Shown here piece after piece: positions 1 through 7,825 of a stretch of DNA of 64,000 nucleotides (position 1 is the stretch's first letter; the number at the start of each line of letters is the position of its first letter). The stretch is from Bradyrhizobium archetypum (GTDB lineage Bacteria > Pseudomonadota > Alphaproteobacteria > Rhizobiales > Xanthobacteraceae), in contig NZ_JAAVLW010000009.1 of the NCBI RefSeq assembly GCF_013114835.1, positions 186,001-250,000 of the forward strand. Reading direction: 5' to 3'. Below the pieces are notes generated by a model. That model was not told the origin of the DNA, made no database searches, and saw nothing but the letters and a program-made list of their open reading frames with translations. The translations under genes and the position numbers were made by a program.

Positions 1-50
1 TCGTCGGCATTGTTGAGCGTGATGCCCTTGCCGATCGAGTGCGCGGTCAT
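1..50 (-). CDS. pqqC: PqqC, pyrroloquinoline-quinone synthase (first 16 codons only)
   Basis: Only the N-terminus is inside the window; it reads leftward from an ATG at 48-50 and begins MTAHSIGKG. PqqC carries out the last oxidative ring closure in PQQ synthesis. The identification rests mostly on position, 20 bases after the pqqB stop, where pqqC normally lies. An AGCGGA sequence just before the ATG can serve as ribosome-binding site. Too little protein is present to see catalytic residues. Confidence 0.7.
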   Translation of the reverse strand, partial: MTAHSIGKGITLNNAD

Positions 51-70
51 TCCGCTGGTGGGCACGACAT

Positions 71-997
71 TCACAGTGTGATCTCCGTTCCGTCGGCAGG
101 AATCTGCCAGCCCGCCTGTTCCACCGCCTGGCGCTCGTCCGAACCGGGGAGCAAGGCGGGATTGGAGTTATTGATATGCAGGAACACCCTGCGGCCGATG
201 TCGAGGCCGGCAAGGCTCTCGATCGCCCCATGTTCACCCGACATCGAAATATGGCCCATGCTCCGTCCCGTCTTGGTGCCGAGGCCTTGAACGATCAATT
301 CGTCGTCGCGCCACACCGTGCCGTCGAAGAAGACCAGCGCAGCACCTGTCAGCCGCGACTTGAGATTGTCGGTCATTCGCGCGCAGGCGGCCAGGAAACA
401 AAAATACTTGCCGCTTTTCTTATCCAGAATGCGAAGCCCGAGCGTATCGCCCACTGCGTCACCGCCCGCCGGATGCGCCTTGCCTTCGAGGTACCACGCC
501 CCCTTGCCAGGAACCGCGAAGGGAAGGATTTCCATGCCGGATGGTGAGCCATCGGGCAGGGCAGGCTCGAACGCCCTGTCGACCTCGATCGGCTGGCGCT
601 TCACATTGTGTTCGCCCAGCACATTAAAGATGCTGTTGGATCGCAAAATCGCAAGGACCCGCTCATGCGCGTAGAGCGTGAAGGGCGAGCCCTCGCGCAT
701 GGACAATAGCCCCGCGACGGCATCGATTTCGCCATTGGTCAGAATGACGCCGGCGATCGGGCTGTGACGTAATTCGCCAGCCTTGGGGCGAAGCTGCGGC
801 GTCGCCATGAGCTGTTGACGAAGGTCGGGAGAGGCATTGACGAGGTACCAGTGCTCGCCGTCGCCGCTGACCGCGATGGAGGCCTGGGTACGCTGCAATT
901 CCCGATTTTCGCGTGCCTCCCGGCAGACCGTGCATCCGCAGTTCCACTGCGGAACGCCGCCACCTGCCGCGGCGCCCAGGACGACGACACGAAGCAT
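71..997 (-). CDS. pqqB: PqqB, metallo-beta-lactamase-fold PQQ biosynthesis protein
   Basis: This 308-residue cytoplasmic protein belongs to the PqqB family, thought to hydroxylate the tyrosine-derived part of the PQQ precursor. The N-terminus MLRVVVLGAAAGGGVPQWNC and the following CGCTVC are family hallmarks. The open frame extends 34 codons further upstream, but the start at 997 is chosen because the family begins at MLRV and an AGGAGA ribosome-binding site lies just ahead. It lies between pqqA and pqqC in the usual leftward operon order. Confidence 0.96.
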   Translation of the reverse strand: MLRVVVLGAAAGGGVPQWNCGCTVCREARENRELQRTQASIAVSGDGEHWYLVNASPDLRQQLMATPQLRPKAGELRHSPIAGVILTNGEIDAVAGLLSMREGSPFTLYAHERVLAILRSNSIFNVLGEHNVKRQPIEVDRAFEPALPDGSPSGMEILPFAVPGKGAWYLEGKAHPAGGDAVGDTLGLRILDKKSGKYFCFLAACARMTDNLKSRLTGAALVFFDGTVWRDDELIVQGLGTKTGRSMGHISMSGEHGAIESLAGLDIGRRVFLHINNSNPALLPGSDERQAVEQAGWQIPADGTEITL

Positions 998-1164
998 GAT
1001 CCGTCTCCTGGAAACTCTGAAACCTAGCGACGCAAAGCCGAGCGCCAAGCCCGGAAAGGAAGTAAACGGCACGAGGTGGACGCTAACCGGATGACGCATC
1101 TCCCCGATCGGGAGGCATCAGCCCGGCGGTCCACCTGCGTGATCGAGTGAGCTTGCGCTACCGC

Positions 1165-1245
1165 TTACTTGCGGGCGGCGCACATATACATGTTGATTTC
1201 CATGCCCACCGGCACTTCGACGATCTTCGGTGCTTTCCAAGCCAT
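1165..1245 (-). CDS. pqqA: PqqA, 26-residue peptide precursor of PQQ
   Basis: A 26-codon gene encodes a peptide starting MAWKAPKIVEVPVGMEINMY. In this family the side chains of a conserved Glu and Tyr are cross-linked by PqqE to make the PQQ skeleton. They fall here at Glu16 and Tyr20 with the usual three-residue spacing. A ribosome-binding site (AGGAGAGCC) precedes the ATG at 1243-1245. pqqB follows about 170 bases downstream on the same strand, so this is the first gene of the operon. Confidence 0.97.
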   Translation of the reverse strand: MAWKAPKIVEVPVGMEINMYMCAARK

Positions 1246-1552
1246 TTGGCTCTCCTTTTGCTACCGGACGAACTCCGCCCTGAAGAGTTAAGGTAGCGCG
1301 TATCAAAAAGTTCGTCAGTTAAATTTTCGCAAGGAAGCTGAGCGCGTTATGCTGCGTTGCGAAACAGGTCGCGGAGCTAGGCTGGAAACTTCTGGTCAAA
1401 ACAACGTGGGATCAGTCATTTCCCGGTTGTTCGGGCCATCACGAATGACGATGTTGGGTTTTGGTTTGCGGGCCGTGTGCCCGCCCGATAAGGAACCTGT
1501 GAGAAGCGCGGTCCCCGATTGCGGGACCCTAACAAGAGTGAAGTTTCCGCCG
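1246..1552. other. Divergent intergenic region, pqqA / DUF6894 gene
   Basis: About 300 bases between two genes transcribed away from each other. It must hold the pqq promoter on the minus strand and the promoter of the rightward gene. I see no convincing operator, riboswitch or conserved small reading frame. Confidence 0.5.
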
Positions 1553-1810
1553 ATGCCGCGATATTATTTCAACACCCGTATCGGCGATGAGCTGATTTCT
1601 GATCCCGATGGCGAGGTGCTCAGGGATCCCGATCGCGCCTGGGAAATGGCGCGCGCCATGATCCGTGAACTGCTCAAGACGGATGGTGCTGACGGTGCGC
1701 TGCTCAGCGCCACTATCGAAGTCACCGATGACGACGGTGAGATCGTGCTGGAGTTTCCGTTCGCTGAAGCGATTCTCGACGCGCCGGGCGGCTCCATCAC
1801 CAGGCACTGA
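1553..1810 (+). CDS. DUF6894-type small protein
   Basis: An 85-residue acidic cytoplasmic protein beginning MPRYYFNTRIGDELISDPDG. The RYYF-N...D.DG opening and the following helix (RAWEMARAMIRELL) are typical of DUF6894 proteins, which are abundant in Bradyrhizobium and of unknown function. The frame is open 68 codons further upstream, but that part has no coding character, so the ATG at 1553 is preferred. It points away from the pqq operon; no functional link is evident. Confidence 0.8.
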   Translation: MPRYYFNTRIGDELISDPDGEVLRDPDRAWEMARAMIRELLKTDGADGALLSATIEVTDDDGEIVLEFPFAEAILDAPGGSITRH

Positions 1811-1968
1811 TGCGGGGACCCTCACCGACGATGTCTGCAACCTCCGATCGGCATGTTTCCGATTGCGCACGGGCAGACAAATATGGAGAGTGCCCGCCAG
1901 GAAAGCCTCCGGCGTTGGCGTCATATCGGCCCGCGCGAAGAGAAAGGCTTCCGCCAGGGAGAACGCCC

Positions 1969-3321
1969 ATGATGGACTACATGTCGGTGCCGCGCAGCCT
2001 GTTGCTGTCCGGCGCATTCTTGACTGCCCTTACGCTGAGCGCCGTTGCCCAGCAGTCCGCGGACCCGCCGGCGGCCGCACAGCCCGCCACGCCGCCGCCC
2101 GCCATCCAGCAGCCCGCCACGCCGCCGGCCGCCGGTGCGCCGCCGCCCGCAGGGACTGCGGCCTCGCCCTCGCTTCCACCGGGCTCGCCGTTGATCGGAC
2201 GTCCCGCGGGCAACGACGCCGCCGCCAAGCTTGCGCCGATCGCGCCGCCGCCGATCCCGGCCGCGCCGGACAAGCTGCCGACGGCGAAACTCAAGGTACC
2301 GGCCGGCTTCAACATTGAGGTCTATGCCGCCGGCATGGCGAACGCGCGCTCGCTCGCCCTCGGCGACAAGGGGACGGTGTTCGTCGGCAGCCGCCTCGTC
2401 GACAAGGTCTATGCCATCGTCAACAAGGATGGCAAACGCGAGGTCAAGGTGCTGGCTTCCGGCCTCTACCGGCCGAACGGTGTCGCCTTCAAGGACGGCA
2501 CGCTCTACATCGCCGAACTGTCCAAGATCTCCAAGATCGAGAAGGTCGAAGACAATCTGGATAGCCCGCCGAAGCCGACCGTGATCTTCGACAAGCTGCC
2601 CAAGGACGAGGCCCATGGCTGGAAGTTCATCGCCATCGGTCCCGACAACAAGCTCTACGCTCCCGTCGGCCAGCCCGGCAACAACGTGCTGAACGATGAC
2701 GAGCATGGCCTGATCCGCCGGATGAACTTCGACGGTTCGGGCGCGGAAGTGATCGCCCGCGGCGTTCGCCACACCGTCGGTTTCGACTGGCATCCGGAGA
2801 CCAAACATCTCTACTTCACCGACAACGGCCGCGACTGGATGTCGGAAGATGTGCCGGAGGACGAGCTCAACCGCATCACCAAGGTCGGCGAACATTTCGG
2901 CGCGCCGTTCTGCCTGCAGGGCAACATCGTCGATCCCGAATTCGGCTGGGGCAAATCCTGCAGCGACTACACCGCGCCGGTGGGACTGCTCGGACCGCAT
3001 TCAGCGGCGCTCGGCATGCGCTTCTACACCGGCACCATGTTCCCGAAGGCCTACAAGAACGCGGCCATCATTGCCCGGCACGGCTCCTGGAACCGCTCCA
3101 GGAAAGTCGGCGGTGACGTTGTCGTCGCCAAGCTGAACAAGGACGGCACCATGAAGTCGCTGGAGCCGCTGCTCACCGGTTTTATCGAGGACAATAAATA
3201 TATCGGCCGCCCGGTCGATGTACTGCAGATGAAGGACGGTTCGTTGCTGGTCTCCGACGATTACAACGGCGCCGTCTATCGGATCACCTACGGCAAGCAG
3301 AAGGTGGCGGGGAAGTCGTAG
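1969..3321 (+). CDS. Sorbosone/glucose dehydrogenase-like PQQ-type beta-propeller, secreted
   Basis: A 450-residue exported protein. Residues 1-28 form a signal peptide ending SAVAQQ. Residues 30-100 are a Pro/Ala-rich linker. The rest resembles the GSDH/L-sorbosone dehydrogenase beta-propeller family, whose members oxidise sugars or alcohols in the periplasm with PQQ. Recognisable stretches are VPAGFNIEVYAAGM, DNGRDWMSED, RHGSWNRS and LLVSDDYNGAVYRI. The start at 1969 has an AGGGAG site upstream; the 53 further upstream codons look non-coding. The divergent pqq genes fit a cofactor supply role. The substrate cannot be read from sequence. Confidence 0.88.
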   Translation: MMDYMSVPRSLLLSGAFLTALTLSAVAQQSADPPAAAQPATPPPAIQQPATPPAAGAPPPAGTAASPSLPPGSPLIGRPAGNDAAAKLAPIAPPPIPAAPDKLPTAKLKVPAGFNIEVYAAGMANARSLALGDKGTVFVGSRLVDKVYAIVNKDGKREVKVLASGLYRPNGVAFKDGTLYIAELSKISKIEKVEDNLDSPPKPTVIFDKLPKDEAHGWKFIAIGPDNKLYAPVGQPGNNVLNDDEHGLIRRMNFDGSGAEVIARGVRHTVGFDWHPETKHLYFTDNGRDWMSEDVPEDELNRITKVGEHFGAPFCLQGNIVDPEFGWGKSCSDYTAPVGLLGPHSAALGMRFYTGTMFPKAYKNAAIIARHGSWNRSRKVGGDVVVAKLNKDGTMKSLEPLLTGFIEDNKYIGRPVDVLQMKDGSLLVSDDYNGAVYRITYGKQKVAGKS

Positions 3322-3331
3322 TCTAGATTCC

Positions 3332-3416
3332 CGTCATTGCGAGCGCAGCGAAGCAATCCATTCCTCAACGCGGGGATAGATGGATTGCTTCGTCGCTTGC
3401 GCTCCTCGCAATGACG
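3332..3416. repeat. Palindromic repeat, family A copy 1
   Basis: Two inverted arms, CGTCATTGCGAGCGCAGCG... and its near complement ending CGCAATGACG, surround a short centre. The element starts 10 bases after the dehydrogenase stop and ends 18 bases before the cytochrome start, so it is essentially the whole gap. Further copies lie at 6428-6511 and 26815-26899. Confidence 0.9.
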
Positions 3417-3434
3417 GCGGTCCGAGGTAAGCCG

Positions 3435-4001
3435 ATGCGTAAAACGATGACGATGCTGGCGTTCGCTTTGATCGCGGCCTCAGCCAACGCCCAAACCATC
3501 GAACAACGCATCGCGCCGTGCCTCGCCTGCCACGGCGAGAACGGCCAATCGCAAACCGAGAACACGCCGTCGCTCGGCGCGCAGCAGGCGTCGTATGCGC
3601 TGATCCAGCTCTTCATGTTTCGCGAGAAGCTGCGCGTCTTCGAGCCGATGAACGAGATCGCAAAGCCGCTGACCGACGACGATCTTCGCCAGTTTTCCGA
3701 TTTTTTCGCCAAGATGCCGAAACCGGCGCCGCCAGCGGAAAATGGCGATCCAGCGCGCATGCAACGTGGACAGGCGCTGGTGCAGCAGCACCGCTGCGAT
3801 AGCTGCCATAACTTGGACTTGTCGGGCAAGGAAAACGTCCCGCGTATCGCCAACCAGCGCGAGGACTATCTCGCCAAGACCCTTGCCGAGTACAAGGACA
3901 ACACCCGGCACGGCTATGACGCCAGCATGGCGGACGTGATGGCGCCAATCCCGCCAGCGCAGATCGCCGATCTCGCCTATTACATCGCCCGCATGCGCTA
4001 G
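3435..4001 (+). CDS. Dihaem cytochrome c (c4-like), periplasmic
   Basis: A 188-residue exported protein with a signal peptide ending ASANAQ and two haem-binding motifs, CLACH at residues 29-33 and CDSCH at 121-125. The two domains of about 90 residues each resemble cytochrome c4 and related class I proteins that carry electrons to oxidases. A GAGG site precedes the ATG at 3435; the upstream in-frame codons belong to the palindromic repeat. Because it follows the PQQ-type dehydrogenase on the same strand, an acceptor role is plausible but inferred. Confidence 0.9.
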   Translation: MRKTMTMLAFALIAASANAQTIEQRIAPCLACHGENGQSQTENTPSLGAQQASYALIQLFMFREKLRVFEPMNEIAKPLTDDDLRQFSDFFAKMPKPAPPAENGDPARMQRGQALVQQHRCDSCHNLDLSGKENVPRIANQREDYLAKTLAEYKDNTRHGYDASMADVMAPIPPAQIADLAYYIARMR

Positions 4002-4011
4002 TTGGAATAAA

Positions 4012-4134
4012 CCTCGCCCCGCCTTGCGGGGAGAGGTCGGCGCGTAGCGCCGGGTGAGGGGCCTCTCCACAGCGGGGACTCGCGGACAGTGCCCTCACCC
4101 CGACCCTCTCCCCCCGCAAGAGCGGGGCGAGGGA
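4012..4134. repeat. Long inverted repeat, CCTCGCCCC family
   Basis: The left half (CCTCGCCCCGCCTTGCGGGG...GTGAGGGG) and the right half (CCCTCACCCC...GCAAGAGCGGGGCGAGGG) pair over most of their length. It fills most of the gap between the cytochrome stop and the amidase start. Related GC-rich inverted repeats occur at 19734-19798 and 51318-51477. Confidence 0.8.
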
Positions 4135-4206
4135 GCACTGCCAGCCCGCAGCGCACTCCTCCCGCTGGCATTGCCCGGCGCCCGGCGGTACAAGGGCCGC
4201 AATCGG

Positions 4207-5610
4207 ATGGAGTTTGGCATGCAAGATCTTTGGCGCCTGTCGGCCGCGGAAATGGCCTCGCTGATCAGGTCGAAGAAGGTTTCGGCAAAGGACGCGGCAA
4301 CCGCGGCGCTGGCGCGGCTGGATGCGGTCAACCCCATGATCAATGCCGTCGTCGACCACAGGCCTGAGGACGTGCTTGCGCAGGCCTCCGCCATCGATGC
4401 CGCGATCGGACGCGGCGAAGATCCTGGTCCCCTGGGCGGCGTGCCGGTTACGGTGAAGGTCAATATCGACCAGCAGGGCTTTGCCACCACCAACGGTTTG
4501 AAGCTGCAGCGCAACGCCATCGCCAAGAGCAACAGCCCGGTGATCGATAATCTGCGTAAATCCGGCGCTGTCATTCTGGGGCGCACCAATTGCCCGGCGT
4601 TCTCCTATCGCTGGTTCACCACCAACCTCGTCCATGGCGATACCAAGAATCCACGCGATCCCTCGATCACTCCGGGAGGCTCCTCCGGCGGCGCTGGAGC
4701 GGCGGTTGCGGCCGGCATCGGGCATATCGCGCACGGCACCGATATTGCGGGATCGATCCGCTATCCCGCCTACGCCTGCGGCGTGCACGGCCTGCGGCCG
4801 ACCATGGGACGCATCGCGGCGTTCAACGCCGCGCTCCCTGAGCGGCCGATCGGGCCGCAGATCAGCGCCGTCTCGGGTCCGCTGGCGCGCACCATCAGTG
4901 ACATCAGGATCGCCCTGGCTGCGATGTCGGCCAAGGATTATCGCGATCCCTGGTGGGTGCCGGCGCCGCTCCAAGGTCCGGCGATGCCCAAGCGCGTCGC
5001 GATGTGTCTCAACCCGGACGGTCTCGATCCCGTCCCCGAAGTGAAGGCCGCGGTGGCCGATGCCGGCAAGCGGCTCGAGCGTGCGGGCTGGACCGTCGAG
5101 GAAATCGCCGACACGCCGCCGCTGCGCGAACCGGCCGATCTTCAGACAAAGCTCTGGCTCGGCGACGGCTATGAGGCGCAGCTGGAAGCCGCCGAGCGGG
5201 AAGGCGACCCCGGCGCGCTGGCTTGCCTGCGTGGCAACCGCGCCAAGGTCCATCCGTTCGATCTCTCGAAGGCGCTGACGCGGCGCGCGACGCTGACGCG
5301 TGAGTGGTTGGCCTTCTTCGAAAATTATGCCGTGCTGCTGATGCCCGTATCGGGCGAACTGCCGTTTCCCGATCAGCTCGACCGCAAGGATGAGGCGTCG
5401 TTTGCGCGTGTCTGGCATGCGCAATTGCCGCAGATCGCCATTCCGTTCATGGGGCTGCCCGGGCTAACGGTGTCGACCGGATTGGTCGGACGCGTCCCGG
5501 TCGGCGTGCAACTGGTTTCCGGCCGTTACCGCGAGGACCTGTGTCTCGCCGCGGGCGAGGCCGTCGAAGCCGGCGGCACGCCGTCGGCGGCGATCGATCC
5601 GGCGGGCTAG
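4207..5610 (+). CDS. Amidase (amidase-signature family)
   Basis: A 467-residue hydrolase with the complete amidase-signature triad: Lys84 in VTVKVNID, cis-Ser159 in GGSSGG and nucleophile Ser183 in TDIAGSIRYPA. The spacings of 75 and 24 residues equal those of fatty-acid amide hydrolase. The family cleaves carboxamides to acid and ammonia; the substrate here is unknown. There is no signal peptide, so it is cytoplasmic. The start at 4207 (MEFGM) is chosen because earlier in-frame codons lie in the inverted repeat; an ATG at 4219 is an alternative. Confidence 0.95.
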   Translation: MEFGMQDLWRLSAAEMASLIRSKKVSAKDAATAALARLDAVNPMINAVVDHRPEDVLAQASAIDAAIGRGEDPGPLGGVPVTVKVNIDQQGFATTNGLKLQRNAIAKSNSPVIDNLRKSGAVILGRTNCPAFSYRWFTTNLVHGDTKNPRDPSITPGGSSGGAGAAVAAGIGHIAHGTDIAGSIRYPAYACGVHGLRPTMGRIAAFNAALPERPIGPQISAVSGPLARTISDIRIALAAMSAKDYRDPWWVPAPLQGPAMPKRVAMCLNPDGLDPVPEVKAAVADAGKRLERAGWTVEEIADTPPLREPADLQTKLWLGDGYEAQLEAAEREGDPGALACLRGNRAKVHPFDLSKALTRRATLTREWLAFFENYAVLLMPVSGELPFPDQLDRKDEASFARVWHAQLPQIAIPFMGLPGLTVSTGLVGRVPVGVQLVSGRYREDLCLAAGEAVEAGGTPSAAIDPAG

Positions 5611-5657
5611 AGCATGATCCCGAAAAGTGGGTATCGGTTTTCGGATAAGATCATGCT
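5611..5657. repeat. Short palindrome of the AGCATGATC family
   Basis: AGCATGATC at the left and GATCATGCT at the right bracket CCGAAAA and TTTTCGG inner arms. It begins directly after the amidase stop and ends 20 bases before the glutathione peroxidase start. From general knowledge this element is scattered through many rhizobial genomes. Confidence 0.9.
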
Positions 5658-5677
5658 CCGTAACAATCGAGAGGATC

Positions 5678-6154
5678 ATGCCAGGCGTTTATGATTTCAC
5701 GGCGCAGTCGCTGGCCGGCGAACAGGTTCCGCTGATGCGGTTCGAGGGTCAGGTGCTCCTGATCGTCAACACCGCGAGCGCCTGCGGGTTTACGCCGCAA
5801 TACAAGGGCCTCGAGCAGCTCCATCGTGACTTTGCGCCGCGCGGTTTTGCGGTGCTCGGCTTTCCCTGCAACCAGTTCGGCGGGCAGGAGCCGGGCGACG
5901 CCAGGCAAATCGAGGAATTCTGCGCCAGCAAGTATGACGTGACGTTCCCGATGTTCGCCAAGATCGACGTCAACGGTAGCCAGGCGCATCCGTTGTTCAA
6001 TCATCTGAAGAACGCGAAATCGGGATTGTTGGGTTCGTCGATCAAATGGAACTTCACCAAATTCCTGGTCGATCGGTCGGGCAGGGCGGTTGGACGTTAC
6101 GCGCCGACCGCGACGCCCGAGGGAATGAGAAAAGATATCGAGGCACTGCTGTGA
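5678..6154 (+). CDS. Glutathione peroxidase-family thiol peroxidase
   Basis: A 158-residue cytoplasmic protein of the BtuE/Gpx type that reduces hydroperoxides. The catalytic set is visible: Cys36 (cysteine, not selenocysteine) in NTASACGFTPQ, Gln70 in CNQFGGQEPG, and Trp124-Asn125 in KWNFTKFL. The start at 5678 follows a GAGAGGATC ribosome-binding site; upstream codons lie in the palindrome. Its stop overlaps the next start codon (GTGA), so the two genes are translationally coupled. Confidence 0.94.
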   Translation: MPGVYDFTAQSLAGEQVPLMRFEGQVLLIVNTASACGFTPQYKGLEQLHRDFAPRGFAVLGFPCNQFGGQEPGDARQIEEFCASKYDVTFPMFAKIDVNGSQAHPLFNHLKNAKSGLLGSSIKWNFTKFLVDRSGRAVGRYAPTATPEGMRKDIEALL

Positions 6155-6414
6155 GCGACAACGACAAAGCGATCAACGACCAGTTTCCCGACCGTCTCTC
6201 GGTCGATCCGAACAGCCCTTATTACAACGCAGATATCCTGGCGCGCGACGTCGGCATCCGCTTCAAGGGCGTCGAGAAGACCAATGTCGAGGAATATTGC
6301 ATCAGCGAGGGCTGGGTGCGCGTCACCGCCGGCAACGCCAAGGACCGCCATGGCAATCCGCTGACCATCAAGGTGCACGGCAGCGTCGAGCCGTATTTCC
6401 GCGACAAGAAGTAG
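6151..6414 (+). CDS. DUF3297 family protein
   Basis: An 87-residue cytoplasmic protein starting at a GTG that overlaps the peroxidase stop by four bases. It reads MSDNDKAINDQFPDRLSVDP, followed by GIRFKGVEKTNVEEYCISEG and a KDRHGNPLTIK segment. These match the DUF3297 family, of unknown function and widespread in Proteobacteria. The overlap implies co-translation with glutathione peroxidase, but no role in peroxide defence can be read from the protein. Confidence 0.9.
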   Translation: MSDNDKAINDQFPDRLSVDPNSPYYNADILARDVGIRFKGVEKTNVEEYCISEGWVRVTAGNAKDRHGNPLTIKVHGSVEPYFRDKK

Positions 6415-6427
6415 GCCGTCTCTCGTT

Positions 6428-6511
6428 CGTCATTGCGAGCGGAGCGAAGCAATCCATACCTCAGCACGGGGAAAGACGGATTGCTTCGTCGCTTCGCTCC
6501 TCGCAATGACG
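6428..6511. repeat. Palindromic repeat, family A copy 2
   Basis: The same arms as 3332-3416 (CGTCATTGCGAGCGGAGCG ... CGCAATGACG). It starts 13 bases after the DUF3297 stop and ends 23 bases before the D-tartrate dehydratase ATG. Confidence 0.9.
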
Positions 6512-6534
6512 GCATCATCTGAAAGCTGTCCATC

Positions 6535-7704
6535 ATGTCCGTCCGCATCGTCGACGTCTGCGAAATCACAAAGCCGATCTCCTCGCCGATCCGCAACGCC
6601 TATATCGATTTCACCAAGATGACGACGAGCCTCGTCGCCGTCGTCACCGACGCGGTGCGCGACGGCAAGCGCGTCGTCGGCTACGGCTTCAATTCCAATG
6701 GCCGCTACGGGCAGGGTGGGTTGATCCGCGAACGATTTGCGCCGCGGCTGAAAGAGGCCGATCCCAAGAGCCTGCTCGATGCCTCCGGCAACAATCTCGA
6801 CCCGGACAAGGTCTGGGCGGCGATGATGTCGAACGAAAAGCCGGGCGGCCATGGCGAGCGCTCGGTCGCGGTAGGCACTATCGACATGGCAGTGTGGGAT
6901 GCGGTCGCCAAGATCGCGGGCAAGCCGCTGTTCCGCCTGCTCGCGGAGCGCCATGGCCGCGAGTCCAATCCGCGTGTGTTCGTCTATGCCGCCGGCGGCT
7001 ATTATTATCCTGGCAAGGATCTGGCCGCGCTGCGCGGCGAGATGCGCGCCTATCTCGACCGCGGCTATGACGTCGTCAAGATGAAGATCGGCGGTGCGCC
7101 GATCGCCGAAGACCGCGAGCGCATCGAAGCCGTGCTGAAGGAGATCGGCAAGAACGCGCAGCTCGCCGTCGATGCCAACGGCCGCTTCGATCTGGAGACC
7201 GCGATCGCCTATGCCAAAATGTTGCGCGAATATCCGCTGTTCTGGTACGAGGAAGCCGGCGATCCGCTTGACTTTGCGCTGCAGGCGGCGTTGGCCGAGT
7301 TCTATCCCGCAGCCATGGCTACGGGTGAAAATCTCTTCAGCCACCAGGACGCAAGAAACCTGATCCGCTATGGCGGCATGCGCCCCGATCGCGACTGGCT
7401 GCAGTTCGACTGCGCGCTGTCCTATGGCTTGTGCGAATACCAGCGAACGCTGGAAGTGCTGAAGACGCACGGCTGGTCACCGAGCCGCTGCATCCCGCAT
7501 GGCGGCCACCAGATGTCGCTCAACATCGCGGCCGGCCTCGGCCTTGGCGGCAATGAAAGCTATCCCGACCTGTTCCAGCCCTATGGCGGCTTCCCCGATG
7601 GCGTTCGTGTCGAGAACGGCCACATCACCATGCCGGATATCCCCGGCATCGGGTTCGAGGGGAAATCCGATCTCTATGCAGAGATGAAGGCGCTGGCGGC
7701 GTAG
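6535..7704 (+). CDS. tarD: D(-)-tartrate dehydratase, enolase superfamily
   Basis: A 389-residue enzyme that dehydrates D-tartrate to oxaloacetate. Length and sequence agree throughout with the characterised Bradyrhizobium japonicum enzyme as I remember it. The catalytic Lys184 is in VKMK (Lys182 is the other lysine of the KxK pair) and the partner His322 is in CIPHGGHQM. Mg ligands fall at Asp213, Glu239 and Glu265. The product enters the citric acid cycle. The protein is cytoplasmic. There is no tartrate transporter nearby, so uptake must be encoded elsewhere. Confidence 0.95.
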   Translation: MSVRIVDVCEITKPISSPIRNAYIDFTKMTTSLVAVVTDAVRDGKRVVGYGFNSNGRYGQGGLIRERFAPRLKEADPKSLLDASGNNLDPDKVWAAMMSNEKPGGHGERSVAVGTIDMAVWDAVAKIAGKPLFRLLAERHGRESNPRVFVYAAGGYYYPGKDLAALRGEMRAYLDRGYDVVKMKIGGAPIAEDRERIEAVLKEIGKNAQLAVDANGRFDLETAIAYAKMLREYPLFWYEEAGDPLDFALQAALAEFYPAAMATGENLFSHQDARNLIRYGGMRPDRDWLQFDCALSYGLCEYQRTLEVLKTHGWSPSRCIPHGGHQMSLNIAAGLGLGGNESYPDLFQPYGGFPDGVRVENGHITMPDIPGIGFEGKSDLYAEMKALAA

Positions 7705-7825
7705 GGCCGGATGCCATAGGAAAGATTGGAATCGGTGGCCTGGACAGGGCATTCGCTCTGGCGCCTATCAAGGATTTCCGGGCCGCCAGTTTACCGCTCA
7801 TCCATCGTTGAAGGACACCGCGATC

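Noticed and set aside
3613..5424. 603-codon open frame on the minus strand
   Set aside because: It lies antisense to the cytochrome c and amidase genes. Its product is Arg/Gly/His-rich low-complexity text with no motif, as expected of a GC-rich shadow frame.
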